In this document: one piece after another, positions 43,014-55,223 of the stretch | How the letters are laid out: each line of letters starts with the position of its first letter | How positions within the stretch are numbered: position 1 is the first letter of the stretch | Assembly (NCBI RefSeq): GCF_001189535.1 | Contig: NZ_CP012070.1 | Coordinates: forward strand, 2,666,001 to 2,730,000 | DNA from: Arsenicicoccus sp. oral taxon 190 | GTDB taxonomy: Bacteria; Actinomycetota; Actinomycetes; Actinomycetales; Dermatophilaceae | Length of the DNA stretch: 64,000 bases | Direction of reading: 5' to 3' | Position numbers and translations under genes: made by a program | Notes under the pieces: generated by a model | What the model was told of the DNA's origin: nothing | The model's input: only the letters and a program-made list of their open reading frames with translations | Databases searched by the model: none

Positions 43014-44110
43014 CGGTCCACCTCGTCCTGGCTCGGGTCCTCAGCCGCCGTATGCCGCTCCCCCTGCTCCCCGCGGTCCCGCGGCGGCGTCGGAGGCGGC
43101 GGGGCCTCGCCGGTCACCGACCGGCGGATCCGGCGCAGCCGCTTGTCGCTGACCGTGCGCTCGCCCACGTCCTCGGGCGTCCACGCGTGGTCCGGCTCGA
43201 CGCCGAAGGGCTGATCGCCCGGGTCCTCGGGGCCCTTGGCGGGACGACGCTTGCGCAGCGGCGGGGTGACGCCGGGCGCGAGCCGGCGCGTGGTGATCAG
43301 GAAGCCGGTGTGCCCGTGCATCCGGTGGACCGGCCGCACGGCGAGCCCTTCGAGGTGCCAGTCCCGCTCGATGGTCTCCCACGCGTGGGGCTCGGTGAAG
43401 CCGCCGTGGGCCTTGGCGGCCTCGGCGACCCGGGACAGCTGGGTCGCGGTCGCGACGTAGCAGATCAGCAGCCCGCCGGGCGCCAGGGCGTCGCCGACGA
43501 CGTCGAGGCACTCCCAGGGCGCGAGCATGTCGAGCACCACCCGGTCGACGCTGCCCGGGTCGCAGGTCTGCGGCAGCGCGTCGACGAGGTCGCCGACGGT
43601 GATGGTCCACGCGGGGTGGTCGCCGCCGAAGAAGGTGCGGGCGTTGCCGCGGGCGATCTCGGCGAAGTCCGCGCGGCGCTCGAAGGAGTGCAGCCGGCCG
43701 TGGTCGCCGACCGCGCGCAGCAGCGACATCGATAGCGCGCCGGAGCCCACGCCGGCCTCGACGACGGTGGCGCCGGGGAAGATGTCGGCATACTGCACGA
43801 TCTGGCCCGCGTCCTTGGGGTAGACGACGGCGGCCCCCCGGGGCATCGACATGACGTAGTCCGACAGCAGCGGCCGCAGCGCGAGGAACTCCTCCTCGAC
43901 GGTGTTGCGCACCGTCGAGCCGTCGGGGCGGCCGATGAGCCCGTCGTGCCAGATGCGCCCGCGGTGGGTGTCGAAGGCCGCGCCCGGCTCCAGCGTGATC
44001 GTGTGCATGCGGCCGCGCGCGTCGGTGAGCTGCACCCGCTCCCCCGGCTGGAAGGGTCCGCGGCGGCCGAGGGCGCCGGTGGGCTGCTGGGGAGCGGGCT
44101 GCGTCGTCAT
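43010..44110 (-). CDS. trmI: tRNA (adenine-N1)-methyltransferase TrmI
   Basis: A 366-residue SAM-dependent enzyme that methylates A58 of tRNA. The N-terminal beta domain contains RIWHDGLIGRPDGS; the Rossmann core has VVEAGVGSGALSMSLLRAVG and LDMLAPWECLDVV. The tail is long and charged. The start is the ATG at 44110; the frame is open well upstream. TACACT, a possible -10, lies 9 nt before it. It precedes arc in the same order as Rv2118c and mpa in mycobacteria. Confidence 0.92.
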   Translation of the reverse strand: MTTQPAPQQPTGALGRRGPFQPGERVQLTDARGRMHTITLEPGAAFDTHRGRIWHDGLIGRPDGSTVRNTVEEEFLALRPLLSDYVMSMPRGAAVVYPKDAGQIVQYADIFPGATVVEAGVGSGALSMSLLRAVGDHGRLHSFERRADFAEIARGNARTFFGGDHPAWTITVGDLVDALPQTCDPGSVDRVVLDMLAPWECLDVVGDALAPGGLLICYVATATQLSRVAEAAKAHGGFTEPHAWETIERDWHLEGLAVRPVHRMHGHTGFLITTRRLAPGVTPPLRKRRPAKGPEDPGDQPFGVEPDHAWTPEDVGERTVSDKRLRRIRRSVTGEAPPPPTPPRDRGEQGERHTAAEDPSQDEVDR

Positions 44111-44119
44111 GGTGCGGCC

Positions 44120-44125
44120 AGTGTA
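44120..44125 (-). promoter_or_regulatory. trmI -10 element
   Basis: On the minus strand TACACT lies 9 nt before the ATG, slightly farther than for the other genes. Confidence 0.35.
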
Positions 44126-44175
44126 GTGACGACCACCGACGGACCCCGTGCCGGTCCGGCGGTGCCGCCACCGGC

Positions 44176-45357
44176 TCAGGCGCGCCGCGCCGCCGCGGCC
44201 TCGATCTCGCCGGCGTCGAGCAGCCCGAGCCGCCCGTCGGGGGTGCGGGCGAGCACGACCGCACTGCCGAGCTGGGCCATGCGCTCGAGGGCCGTGGTGA
44301 CCGGGGCGTCGGGGGTGAGATCCATGGTCCAGCCGTCGGGCTGCGCGGCGGCAACGGCCGACACCGGCGTCTGCGGCTGCTGGTGCACCGGGACCTGCTG
44401 CACCACCCGCGGGTCGACCACGGCGACGGGGACCCCGCGGTCGTCGGCGACGGCCACGACCTGAGCCCCGTCCCGGCCGTAGGCCGCGGCCGCGTCGGCG
44501 ACGGTGGCCCCGGCGGGCAGCACGACGGCGGGGTGCAGGAGCTCGGCCACGTGCACCCGGTCGACGAGACGGCGGGCCTGGGCGGAGCGGATGGCGCTGG
44601 TCGCCCCGACCCACAGGAAGGAGCCGATCAGCGCCGTCCAGAGCACCATGACGAGGTCCGGCGAGCCGCCGGTGAGCAGCGGCAGCAGCAGGAACCACGC
44701 GACGACCCCGACGACGAGCACCCGCCCGCACCAGCCGGCGACGAGCAGCCCGGTGGTGCGGCTGCCGGTGAGCTTCCACACCAGCGCGTCCAGGACGAAG
44801 CCGCCGTCCAGCGGCAGCCCGGGGAGCAGGTTGAAGGCCGCGACGAACGCGTTGGAGTAGAAGAACGCTCCGAGCAGCAGCGCCGGCACGTCCCCGTAGG
44901 CGCCGGGCAGCAGCAGCCACGCGACGCCCGCCAGCAGGGCGTTGGCCGCGGGCCCGGAGACCGCCACCAGCGCGCTGCGGGCCGGGGTGTTGGTCTCGGA
45001 CTGGTAGGTGGTGTGACCGCCCATGAGGTCCGCGACGATCCGGTGCACCCGGTGCCCGAAGGCCTGGGCGGTCAGCGCGTGCGCCGCCTCGTGGGCGAGC
45101 ACGGAGACGAGGAGCAGCAGCACGTAGACGAACGCGACGAGGTAGGCTGCGGCGCCCAGGTCGGGCAGCACCCGCGCCACCTGCGGCCCGAAGGTCGCGA
45201 GGATGATCACGGCGAGCAGCGGCCACGACCGCCCCAGGTAGATCGGGGTGCCCCGCAGGGTCCCGATCCGCCAGCCGGGGGGCGGGCTCACCTGCTCGGT
45301 CGGCAGCTCGGGCCCCTGGTCGTATGCCGCCGGACGCTGCCTCCCTGGATCTGACAT
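44176..45357 (-). CDS. M50 family site-2-type metalloprotease with CBS-like domain
   Basis: A 393-residue integral membrane protease. The zinc motif is VLAHEAAHALTA (HExxH) and the third ligand region FNLLPGLPLDGGFVLD. About six membrane segments are present. The C-terminal 150 residues look like a CBS pair (VAVADDRGVPVAVVDP; LARTPDGRLGLLDA). Such proteases cut proteins within membranes, often anti-sigma factors; the substrate is unknown. The ATG at 45357 is backed by a -10 element. It is divergent from the RecB-like gene. Confidence 0.87.
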   Translation of the reverse strand: MSDPGRQRPAAYDQGPELPTEQVSPPPGWRIGTLRGTPIYLGRSWPLLAVIILATFGPQVARVLPDLGAAAYLVAFVYVLLLLVSVLAHEAAHALTAQAFGHRVHRIVADLMGGHTTYQSETNTPARSALVAVSGPAANALLAGVAWLLLPGAYGDVPALLLGAFFYSNAFVAAFNLLPGLPLDGGFVLDALVWKLTGSRTTGLLVAGWCGRVLVVGVVAWFLLLPLLTGGSPDLVMVLWTALIGSFLWVGATSAIRSAQARRLVDRVHVAELLHPAVVLPAGATVADAAAAYGRDGAQVVAVADDRGVPVAVVDPRVVQQVPVHQQPQTPVSAVAAAQPDGWTMDLTPDAPVTTALERMAQLGSAVVLARTPDGRLGLLDAGEIEAAAARRA

Positions 45358-45364
45358 GGCCCCG

Positions 45365-45370
45365 AGCCTA
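45365..45370 (-). promoter_or_regulatory. -10 element for the M50 protease gene, leaderless type
   Basis: On the minus strand TAGGCT lies 7 nt before the ATG at 45357. Confidence 0.5.
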
Positions 45371-45402
45371 CGTGCCTCGGGGGGTCTGTCGGTGCCGGGC
45401 TC

Positions 45403-45408
45403 TATCGT
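45403..45408 (+). promoter_or_regulatory. -10 element for the RecB-like gene, leaderless type
   Basis: TATCGT lies 7 nt before the ATG at 45416. Confidence 0.5.
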
Positions 45409-45415
45409 CGGAGTC

Positions 45416-46312
45416 ATGGTTGCCGCCCTGTCCCCCAGCCGCGCCGCGGACTTCATGCAGTGCCCGCTGCTCTACCGCTTCCGCGTGATCGACCGGCTCC
45501 CCGAGCCGCCGTCGCCCGCGGCGGCGCGGGGCACGCTGGTGCACTCCGTGCTGGAGCGGCTCTTCGACGTGCCGGCGCCGGAGCGGACCCTGGAGCACGC
45601 CTCCTCCCTGGTGCTCCCGCAGTGGGAGGCGTTGCTGCAGGAGCGTCCCGAGCTCGCGGACCTGGTCGGCGACGGTGAGGGCGCGGTCGAGCTGACGCGG
45701 TGGCTGTCCGAGGCGACGGCGCTGGTGGAGCGGTGGTTCGGGCTGGAGGACCCGAGCGACCTGGAGCCGGCGGAGCGCGAGCTCTACGTCGAGTGCGACG
45801 TGGACGGGCTCCTTCTCCGGGGCTACGTCGACCGGCTGGACGTGGCACCCAACGGCATGATCCGCGTGGTCGACTACAAGACCGGCCGGGCGCCGTCGGT
45901 GCTGTTCGAGGGCAAGGCGTTGTTCCAGATGAAGTTCTACGCCCTGGTGCTGTGGCGCACCCGCGGCGTGGTGCCGGCGATGCTGCAGCTGGTCTACCTC
46001 GGCGACGGCGAGCTGGTGCGCTACCAGCCCGACGAGGCCGACCTGCGGGCGACCGAGCGCAAGCTCAAGGCGCTGTGGCAGGCGATCGTGCGGGCCGCCG
46101 AGACGGGTGACTGGCGGCCGAGCAAGAGTCGGCTGTGCGACTGGTGCGCCCACCAGAGCCTGTGCCCCGCGTGGGGTGGCACCCCGCCGCCGATCCCCGA
46201 GGGGGCGGTCGCCCGCGCCCTGGACCCGGCCTCCTCCGCGGCGGCCGAGCCCGACGTGGACGCGGACGACGTCATCGACGTGGAGCCGGTCGAGGCCTCC
46301 GCGGGGGCCTGA
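45416..46312 (+). CDS. RecB-family PD-(D/E)XK nuclease with Fe-S cysteines
   Basis: A 298-residue nuclease resembling Rv2119. It starts MVAALSPSRAADFMQCPLLY; the catalytic core is GYVDRLDV and IRVVDYKTGR (D…D-x-K). Four cysteines, one near residue 16 and three in RLCDWCAHQSLCP, match the 4Fe-4S arrangement of AddB/Cas4-like nucleases. The acidic tail is variable. Its role in DNA repair is inferred. No CRISPR genes are nearby, so a Cas4 role is unlikely. Confidence 0.87.
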   Translation: MVAALSPSRAADFMQCPLLYRFRVIDRLPEPPSPAAARGTLVHSVLERLFDVPAPERTLEHASSLVLPQWEALLQERPELADLVGDGEGAVELTRWLSEATALVERWFGLEDPSDLEPAERELYVECDVDGLLLRGYVDRLDVAPNGMIRVVDYKTGRAPSVLFEGKALFQMKFYALVLWRTRGVVPAMLQLVYLGDGELVRYQPDEADLRATERKLKALWQAIVRAAETGDWRPSKSRLCDWCAHQSLCPAWGGTPPPIPEGAVARALDPASSAAAEPDVDADDVIDVEPVEASAGA

Positions 46313-46343
46313 GGGCGGCGCGATCGGTCACAATCGAGGCACC

Positions 46344-47135
46344 ATGACCGCCGCTGTGCCCGCCGTGTCCGTCGCCCTCCCTGCCCTGCCCATACCCGGC
46401 CTCGAGGCGACCCCCGAGCGCATCTCGGTGCTGTGGCTGCTGGCGGCCTTCGTCACGACCATCGCGCTGACCCGCGCGGCGACCCGCTACATCCGCCACC
46501 AGGCCGACCGGGCCCCGGTGGGCACCGCGCCCCGCGGGCCGATCCGGGACATCCTCATCAACGGCATCCACGTGCACCACCAGGTGTGGGGCATCATCCT
46601 GATCCTGCTTGTCGGGTTCGTGCAGGTGGCCTACCGGCCCGTGGGGGTGTGGGCCGACGTGACGGCGGCCGCCTTCGGGGCCGGGGCCGCCTTGACCCTC
46701 GACCAGTTCGCGATGTGGCTGCACCTGGAGGACGTCTACTGGTCCCCGGAGGGGCGCACCAGCATCACCGCGCTCATCACGACCGGCGCCATCGCCGTGG
46801 CGGTGCTGCTGGGGATCGACCCCCTCGGCCTGGCCTCGACGCCGACCGGGCTGCCGTGGCTGCGGTGGGCCCTCACCGCCGTCATCGTGGTCAACCTGGT
46901 GTCGGCGCTGGTGTGCCTGCTCAAGGGCAAGCCGTGGCTGTCGGTGGTGGGCGTCTTCGTCCCGGGGCTGGCGTGGGCGGGGGCGCTGCGGCTCGCGCGA
47001 CCGCGGTCGTGGTGGGCCGCCCGGTTCTACGACCCCCAGGGCCGCCGGATGCGGCTCGCGCGCGAGCGGCAACGGCGACACCAGAGCCGCTGGGACGCCC
47101 TGCTGGACCTCATCGGTGGTCCGCCGTCGCGCTGA
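46344..47135 (+). CDS. Conserved actinobacterial membrane protein
   Basis: A 263-residue protein with about five hydrophobic segments, resembling Rv2120c by position and by INGIHVHHQVWGIILI. The HVHHQ cluster could bind a metal. The basic C-terminal tail (RRMRLARERQRRHQSRW) probably faces the cytoplasm. It overlaps the 3' end of the convergent HAD gene by 26 bp. Function unknown. Confidence 0.75.
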   Translation: MTAAVPAVSVALPALPIPGLEATPERISVLWLLAAFVTTIALTRAATRYIRHQADRAPVGTAPRGPIRDILINGIHVHHQVWGIILILLVGFVQVAYRPVGVWADVTAAAFGAGAALTLDQFAMWLHLEDVYWSPEGRTSITALITTGAIAVAVLLGIDPLGLASTPTGLPWLRWALTAVIVVNLVSALVCLLKGKPWLSVVGVFVPGLAWAGALRLARPRSWWAARFYDPQGRRMRLARERQRRHQSRWDALLDLIGGPPSR

Positions 47136-47858
47136 CCTCCTCGCCGAAGAGCGCCCACAGGCCGGCGACGGACGTGCCCACCATGGTCGGCACGATGCGC
47201 AGCCCCTCCTGGGCGGGGATGGGCACGATGTGCGGGATCCCGATGGTGGGGACGCCGGCCGCGAGGGCCGACGCCAGACCGGTGTTGGAGTCCTCGATGG
47301 CCAGGCACTGCTCGGGGGCGACGCCGAGCCGGGCCGCGGCGGTGAGGTAGGGCTCCGGGTGCGGCTTGCCGTTGTCCACCTCGTCCCCGGTGATCACGAC
47401 GTCGAAGGTGCCCTCCGGCAGCGCCGCCAGCAGCTCGCCGGCGAAGGCGGTGTAGGACATCGTGACCAGCGCCAGCGGGATCCCCAGCTCGCGGGTCTGC
47501 AGCAGCAGGTCCTGCGCGCCGGGCCGCCACGGGAGGTGCTCGCGAAACCTGCGGATCACCCCGGACATCAGCCGGTCGATGATCTCCTCGTCGCTCAGCG
47601 TCACCGGGCTGTGGGCGCGGATGAACCCCGCCGACCAGGTCAGCGCCTGGCCCACGAGCTGGTGGGCGAGGTCGTCGCCCCACTCGCCGCCGTAGCTCGC
47701 CACGAGGGCGTGCTCCTCGGCCATCCAATAGGGCTCGGAGTCGACCAGCGTCCCGTCCATGTCGAACAGGACGGCGGCGGGCAGGTCGGGGCGCTTCGGT
47801 CCAGGCACGCTCTGTCCAGTCACGTCTGATCCAGGCACGGTCGGTCCAGCCACCACCG

Positions 47859-47862
<4 letters not shown>
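47110..47862 (-). CDS. HAD-superfamily hydrolase, beta-phosphoglucomutase-like
   Basis: A phosphatase-type HAD protein of up to 250 residues. Motif I is VLFDMDGTLVDSEP, motif II VTMSYT, motif III with GKPHPEPYL, motif IV IEDSNTGL. The substrate is not evident. The GTG at 47862 overlaps the metH stop (GTGA) and would give an N-terminal extension built from imperfect 15-bp repeats that each contain a GTG; translation could begin at any of them. It is coupled to metH. Confidence 0.82.
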
Positions 47863-51425
<3,563 letters not shown>

Positions 51426-51459
51426 GAGGTGCCTGCCTTTGGAGTCGGGGACGGCCTGA

Positions 51460-51469
51460 AGTCTAGGCT
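51460..51469. promoter_or_regulatory. Overlapping divergent -10 elements of metH and the PAC2 gene
   Basis: TAGACT on the minus strand (51460–51465) and TAGGCT on the plus strand (51464–51469) share two bases, so the two promoters may exclude each other. Both genes would have short leaders with ribosome-binding sites. Confidence 0.4.
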
Positions 51470-51537
51470 GGACCGACGTCCTGTCCCACCGACGTCCACC
51501 CGGCCAGTGCCTGGCCGTGCGAAGCCAAGGAGCCCGC

Positions 51538-52386
51538 GTGATCCAGTTCGACGACCTGCCGGAGCTGCGCCGCCCGGTCATGATCGCGGCGTTCGAGGGG
51601 TGGAACGACGCCGGCGAGGCCGCCACCGACCTCGTCGCGCACCTGGCGACGGCGTGGGGCGCGGAGGCCGTCGCGGCGATCGACCCGGAGGAGTACTACG
51701 ACTTCCAGGTGACCCGGCCGCGGATCGTGCACGAGGGCGGCGAGCGGATCGTGACCTGGCCGACGACGCGGATCCTGCACGCCTCGCTGACCGGCGAGGA
51801 CCGCGACGTGCTGCTGGTGCAGGGCATCGAGCCGTCGGTGCGGTGGCGGGGCTTCACCGAGGAGCTGCTGGACTTCGCCGAGCAGGCGGGCGTCGAGCTC
51901 GTGATCACGCTGGGCGCCTACCTCGCGCCGACGCCGCACACCCGCCCGATCGCGACCGACGTGACCAGCGAGTCCGAGGAGCTGACGCACCGTTTCGACA
52001 TCGCGGCGTCGACCTACGAGGGACCGACCGGGATCGTCGGCGTGCTCGGCCTGGCGGCGGAGCAGATCGGGTTGCCGACGGTGAGCGCGTGGGCGGGGAT
52101 CCCGCACTACGCCGGGTCGTCGCCGTCGCCCAAGGCGTCGCTGGCGCTGCTCGACCGGGTGGAGGAGCTGCTCGGCATCACGATCCCGCGCGGGGACTTC
52201 CCCGAGGACGCGATCGCGTGGCAGCACGGCGTGGACGAGCTGGCCTCGGGGGACGACGACGTGGCGGAGTACATCTCCTCGCTCGAGGAGGCGCAGGACA
52301 CCGCGGAGCTGCCGGAGGCGACCGGCGAGGCGATCGCGCGGGAGTTCGAGAAGTTCCTGCGGCGCCGCGACGACGACCCCAAGTGA
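51538..52386 (+). CDS. PAC2 family protein
   Basis: A 282-residue protein of the PAC2 / proteasome assembly chaperone-like family (Rv2125 type). It starts VIQFDDLPELRRPVMIAAFE and has FEGWNDAGEAATDLVAHL and GAYLAPTPHTRP. The bacterial members have no proven link to proteasome assembly. The GTG follows AAGGAG. Its retention here without prcBA argues for an unrelated role. It is convergent with mshC. Confidence 0.85.
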   Translation: MIQFDDLPELRRPVMIAAFEGWNDAGEAATDLVAHLATAWGAEAVAAIDPEEYYDFQVTRPRIVHEGGERIVTWPTTRILHASLTGEDRDVLLVQGIEPSVRWRGFTEELLDFAEQAGVELVITLGAYLAPTPHTRPIATDVTSESEELTHRFDIAASTYEGPTGIVGVLGLAAEQIGLPTVSAWAGIPHYAGSSPSPKASLALLDRVEELLGITIPRGDFPEDAIAWQHGVDELASGDDDVAEYISSLEEAQDTAELPEATGEAIAREFEKFLRRRDDDPK

Positions 52387-52389
52387 CCC

Positions 52390-52432
52390 TCGGGCGGACG
52401 TGACCTTGGGTCAGACGTGACGTTGGGTCAGA
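52390..52432. repeat. Short direct repeats between PAC2 gene and mshC
   Basis: GACGTGACCTTGGGTCA and GACGTGACGTTGGGTCA are adjacent near-identical units at the convergent junction. The GTGACGTTG element resembles part of the hairpin repeats near 58450. Confidence 0.4.
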
Positions 52433-53684
52433 GGCGTATGCCGAGGAAGGCGTCCACCGCGTCGCCCACCCGCTGCCCCGCGCCGCTCGCCGTCCCGACT
52501 GCGTCGCACCACGCGTCGACCGCAGCCAGGGCGGCCGGCGTGTCGAGGTCCTGGCACAGCGCGGCCCGGACCTGCGCGACGACCTCGGTCGCGTCCGGCG
52601 CGGCCTCCCGGGCCACGGCCTCCCGCCAGCGCGCGAGCCGCTCCTGGGCCCGCACCAGCAGGTCCTCGGTCCAGTCCCAGTCGTGGCGGTAGTGCTGGTC
52701 CAGCAGCACGAGCCGCACGGCCATCGGGTCGACGCCCTGCTCGCGCAGCCGTGACACGAGCACCAGGTTGCCCTTGGACTTGCTCATCTTCGCCCCGTCG
52801 AGGCCCACCATCGCCTGGTGCAGGTAGGCCTGGGCGAACTCCCGCTCCCCCGTCAGCCCGACGGCCTGCACCGCCGACATCTCGTGGTGCGGGAAGACCA
52901 GGTCCGTGCCGCCGCCCTGCACGTCGAACCCCATGCCGAGCGTGTCCAGCGCGATGGTCGTGCACTCGATGTGCCAGCCGGGGCGGCCGCAGCCGGGGAT
53001 CCCGCCGGCCCAGGCGGGCTCGCCGCGCCGCTCCGCGCGCCACAGCAGCGGGTCGAGGGGGTCACGCTTGCCCGCGCGGTCCGGGTCGCCGCCACGCTCG
53101 GGGAAGACCGACAGCATCTCCTCGCGGGTCCACCCGGACACCTCCCCGAAGGTCGGCTGCTGGGCCAGGTCGAGGTAGTAGTCGGACGCGCCGTCGCGCA
53201 CCAGCCCACGCTCCGCCTCGGGCACCGGGACCGGGTAGGCAGCCCCCGACTCGACGAGCTGGGCGACCTGGTCGGCGATGGCCTCGACCGACTCGACCAC
53301 GCCCACGTAGTGGTCCGGCGGCAGCACCCGCAGCGCGGTCATGTCGTCGCGGAAGAGCTGGATCTCCTGGGTGGCCAGGGCCGTCCAGTCGACACCGTCG
53401 CGGGCGGCGCGCTCGAGCAGCGGGTCGTCGACGTCGGTGATGTTCTGCGTGTAGTGCACCTCGTGGCCGGCCTGCCGCAGCGCCCGCCCGAGCAGGTCGA
53501 AGGTCACGTAGGTCGCCGCGTGCCCCATGTGGGTGGCGTCATACGGCGTGATCCCACAGCAGTAGATCCGCGCCGTCGGCCCGGGGGCGAGCTCCACGAC
53601 GTCGCCGCGCGCGGTGTCGTGGATGCGCACGGGCAGCGGGCTGCCGGGGACGGACGGGACGGCGGGAGCGGGCCAGGACTTCAC
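52428..53684 (-). CDS. mshC: Mycothiol cysteine ligase MshC
   Basis: A 418-residue cysteinyl-tRNA-synthetase-like enzyme joining cysteine to glucosaminyl-inositol in mycothiol synthesis. Signature motifs are HMGHAATY (HIGH), KMSKSKGN (KMSKS), zinc-binding CCGITPY, and RPGWHIECTTIALDTLG. The start is GTG, 6 nt after a -10 hexamer. Mycothiol is restricted to actinobacteria, which supports the taxonomic placement. It begins a minus-strand series with the SCO1664-like and DUF3090 genes further upstream. Confidence 0.95.
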   Translation of the reverse strand: MKSWPAPAVPSVPGSPLPVRIHDTARGDVVELAPGPTARIYCCGITPYDATHMGHAATYVTFDLLGRALRQAGHEVHYTQNITDVDDPLLERAARDGVDWTALATQEIQLFRDDMTALRVLPPDHYVGVVESVEAIADQVAQLVESGAAYPVPVPEAERGLVRDGASDYYLDLAQQPTFGEVSGWTREEMLSVFPERGGDPDRAGKRDPLDPLLWRAERRGEPAWAGGIPGCGRPGWHIECTTIALDTLGMGFDVQGGGTDLVFPHHEMSAVQAVGLTGEREFAQAYLHQAMVGLDGAKMSKSKGNLVLVSRLREQGVDPMAVRLVLLDQHYRHDWDWTEDLLVRAQERLARWREAVAREAAPDATEVVAQVRAALCQDLDTPAALAAVDAWCDAVGTASGAGQRVGDAVDAFLGIRL

Positions 53685-53690
53685 GCGCAG

Positions 53691-53696
53691 AGCCTA
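53691..53696 (-). promoter_or_regulatory. mshC -10 element, leaderless type
   Basis: On the minus strand TAGGCT lies 6 nt before the GTG at 53684. Confidence 0.5.
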
Positions 53697-53769
53697 GCGG
53701 CGCCCGCGGACAGACCCGGTCCCCGTCCAGGGCCGCCCGGTCGAGTCACGTCGACGGACGGGTGGAGCG

Positions 53770-54660
53770 TCAGAGGGGCGGCCACGGGATCGGGTAGTGC
53801 CCCGGCGCCGGCTCCGGGTAGCAGCCCGCTTCCAGCAGCGCCGCCACGCGTCGGCGCAGCGCGGTCACCTCCCGCGCGCTCAGCAGGTCCGTCAGCCCTG
53901 CCTGCGGCCCGGACCCGGCCAGCAGCGCCGATCCCGGCGTGTCGAGCAGCGACTCCAGCAGCGCGAGCCGCTCCAGCTCGACCTCGGGGATCGGGTCACC
54001 GACCCAGCCCCAGAGCACGGTGCGCAGCTTGGGCTCGTCGTGCAGCGTCAGCCCGTGGTCGATCCCCCACGGCCGGCCGCTGGGGTCGACGAGGACGTGC
54101 GATCCCTTGCGGTCGGCGTTGTTGACCACGCAGTCGTATGCCGCGAACCGCTGCCCGTCGGGGCTGTCGGCGTGGACCACGACGACCTGCTCGCCGGCGG
54201 GGGTCTCGCCGGTGAAGACCGGCAGCATCCCCGGCCCCACGGCGTCAGGGGCCACGAGATCGACCATGGCGGAGGAGGACTCGTCGTGGTCGATCCACAG
54301 CTGGACCGCCCCCGCGCCGAGCGGTCCGTCGCGCAGGACGGTGGGCGGGACCACGGCATACGTGCCCTCGTGGGAGACCGCGAACGCCGCCGCCTCCCGC
54401 GCCGCCAGCGTCCCGGAGGGGAAGTCGCGCAGCGGCCGCTCCCCCCGGACCGGCTTGTAGGCGACCCGCCAGGTGTCCTCGCCCTGCCCCACCACGCCGA
54501 GGAAGACGCCGTTGGACGCGTCGACGAGCTGACCGACCAGGGTGATCTCGTCCTCGGCCAGCCGGGTCAGGACCTCGCGGACCTGGTCGGGCTCGGTCGG
54601 GTCGACGACCGGGTTGGGGCGGGCGAGCAGCGCCTGCACCTCGCTGTCGGGATCGCTCAC
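53770..54660 (-). CDS. SCO1664-family conserved protein, kinase-fold-like
   Basis: A 296-residue conserved actinobacterial protein recalling the SCO1664 family, which has distant similarity to phosphatidylinositol 3-/4-kinase folds. Visible are VAYKPVRGERPLRDFPSGTL, FAAYDCVVNNADRKGSHVL (possible catalytic loop) and GIDHGLTLH (possible D-H-G metal loop). The GTG begins one base after the DUF3090 stop, so the two are tightly coupled. Function unknown. Confidence 0.75.
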   Translation of the reverse strand: MSDPDSEVQALLARPNPVVDPTEPDQVREVLTRLAEDEITLVGQLVDASNGVFLGVVGQGEDTWRVAYKPVRGERPLRDFPSGTLAAREAAAFAVSHEGTYAVVPPTVLRDGPLGAGAVQLWIDHDESSSAMVDLVAPDAVGPGMLPVFTGETPAGEQVVVVHADSPDGQRFAAYDCVVNNADRKGSHVLVDPSGRPWGIDHGLTLHDEPKLRTVLWGWVGDPIPEVELERLALLESLLDTPGSALLAGSGPQAGLTDLLSAREVTALRRRVAALLEAGCYPEPAPGHYPIPWPPL

Positions 54661-54661
54661 G

Positions 54662-55210
54662 TCACCGCTTGTAGCCGTTGGCGCGCGGGCAGATGTGGCC
54701 CTCGGGGTCGAGGGGTTCGCCGCAGAAGGGGCACGGCGCGCGCCCGGCCGCGACCAGCGCCAGCGAGCGGCGGGCGAAGGCACGGGCGGCCGGCGGGGCC
54801 AGCACCACCCGCACCAGCTGCGGCGCCGCGCCGGGCTCCGGCTCCAGGCCGGCCTCCTCGGCGGCTGCCTGCTCCTCGAGGTCCCCGTCGGAGCAGTCGA
54901 TGACGACCACGTCACGCCCGGGCTCGTAGGCGAGACCGATGCTCTGGACCCGGAACTCGTCCTCGATCGGGGTGCCGAGCGGCTCGTTGTCGACCAGGGC
55001 GCTCGCGGCGGCGTCGGAGCCCGTGATGGGGGCATAGCTGTCCAGCAGGTCGTTGCACCGGTCGGCGAGGACCTGGACCTGCTGCTTCTCCAGGGACATC
55101 GACACCAGGCGGCCGTCCCCGGCGGCCTGCAGGAAGAACGTGCGCTGCCCGGGAGGCCCCACGGTCCCCGCGACGAAACGCTCCGGCGGGTCGAAGATCT
55201 GCTGCGGCAT
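54662..55210 (-). CDS. DUF3090 family protein
   Basis: A 182-residue conserved actinobacterial protein. It starts MPQQIFDPPERFVAGTVG and ends with a zinc-ribbon-like CPFCGEPLDPEGHICPR (two C pairs). Unknown function. In actinobacteria it is nearly always between a histidine phosphatase and the SCO1664-like gene, as here. The ATG is backed by a -10 element 7 nt upstream. Confidence 0.85.
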   Translation of the reverse strand: MPQQIFDPPERFVAGTVGPPGQRTFFLQAAGDGRLVSMSLEKQQVQVLADRCNDLLDSYAPITGSDAAASALVDNEPLGTPIEDEFRVQSIGLAYEPGRDVVVIDCSDGDLEEQAAAEEAGLEPEPGAAPQLVRVVLAPPAARAFARRSLALVAAGRAPCPFCGEPLDPEGHICPRANGYKR

Positions 55211-55217
55211 GCTCCTG

Positions 55218-55223
55218 ACCCTA
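55218..55223 (-). promoter_or_regulatory. -10 element for the DUF3090 gene, leaderless type
   Basis: On the minus strand TAGGGT lies 7 nt before the ATG at 55210 and overlaps the stop region of the phosphatase gene. Confidence 0.5.

Noticed and set aside
45416..46312. Cas4 nuclease
   Set aside because: The cysteine and PD-(D/E)XK pattern is shared with RecB/AddB-like proteins, there is no CRISPR context, and the position matches Rv2119 in the conserved block.
51426..51537. Cobalamin riboswitch upstream of metH
   Set aside because: The gap is only 112 bp, divergent on both sides, and no B12-box-like sequence or multi-helix fold was seen.
52428..53684. Cysteinyl-tRNA synthetase
   Set aside because: The HIGH and KMSKS motifs are shared, but the 418-residue length, the missing anticodon-binding domain and the neighbours fit the mycothiol ligase MshC.
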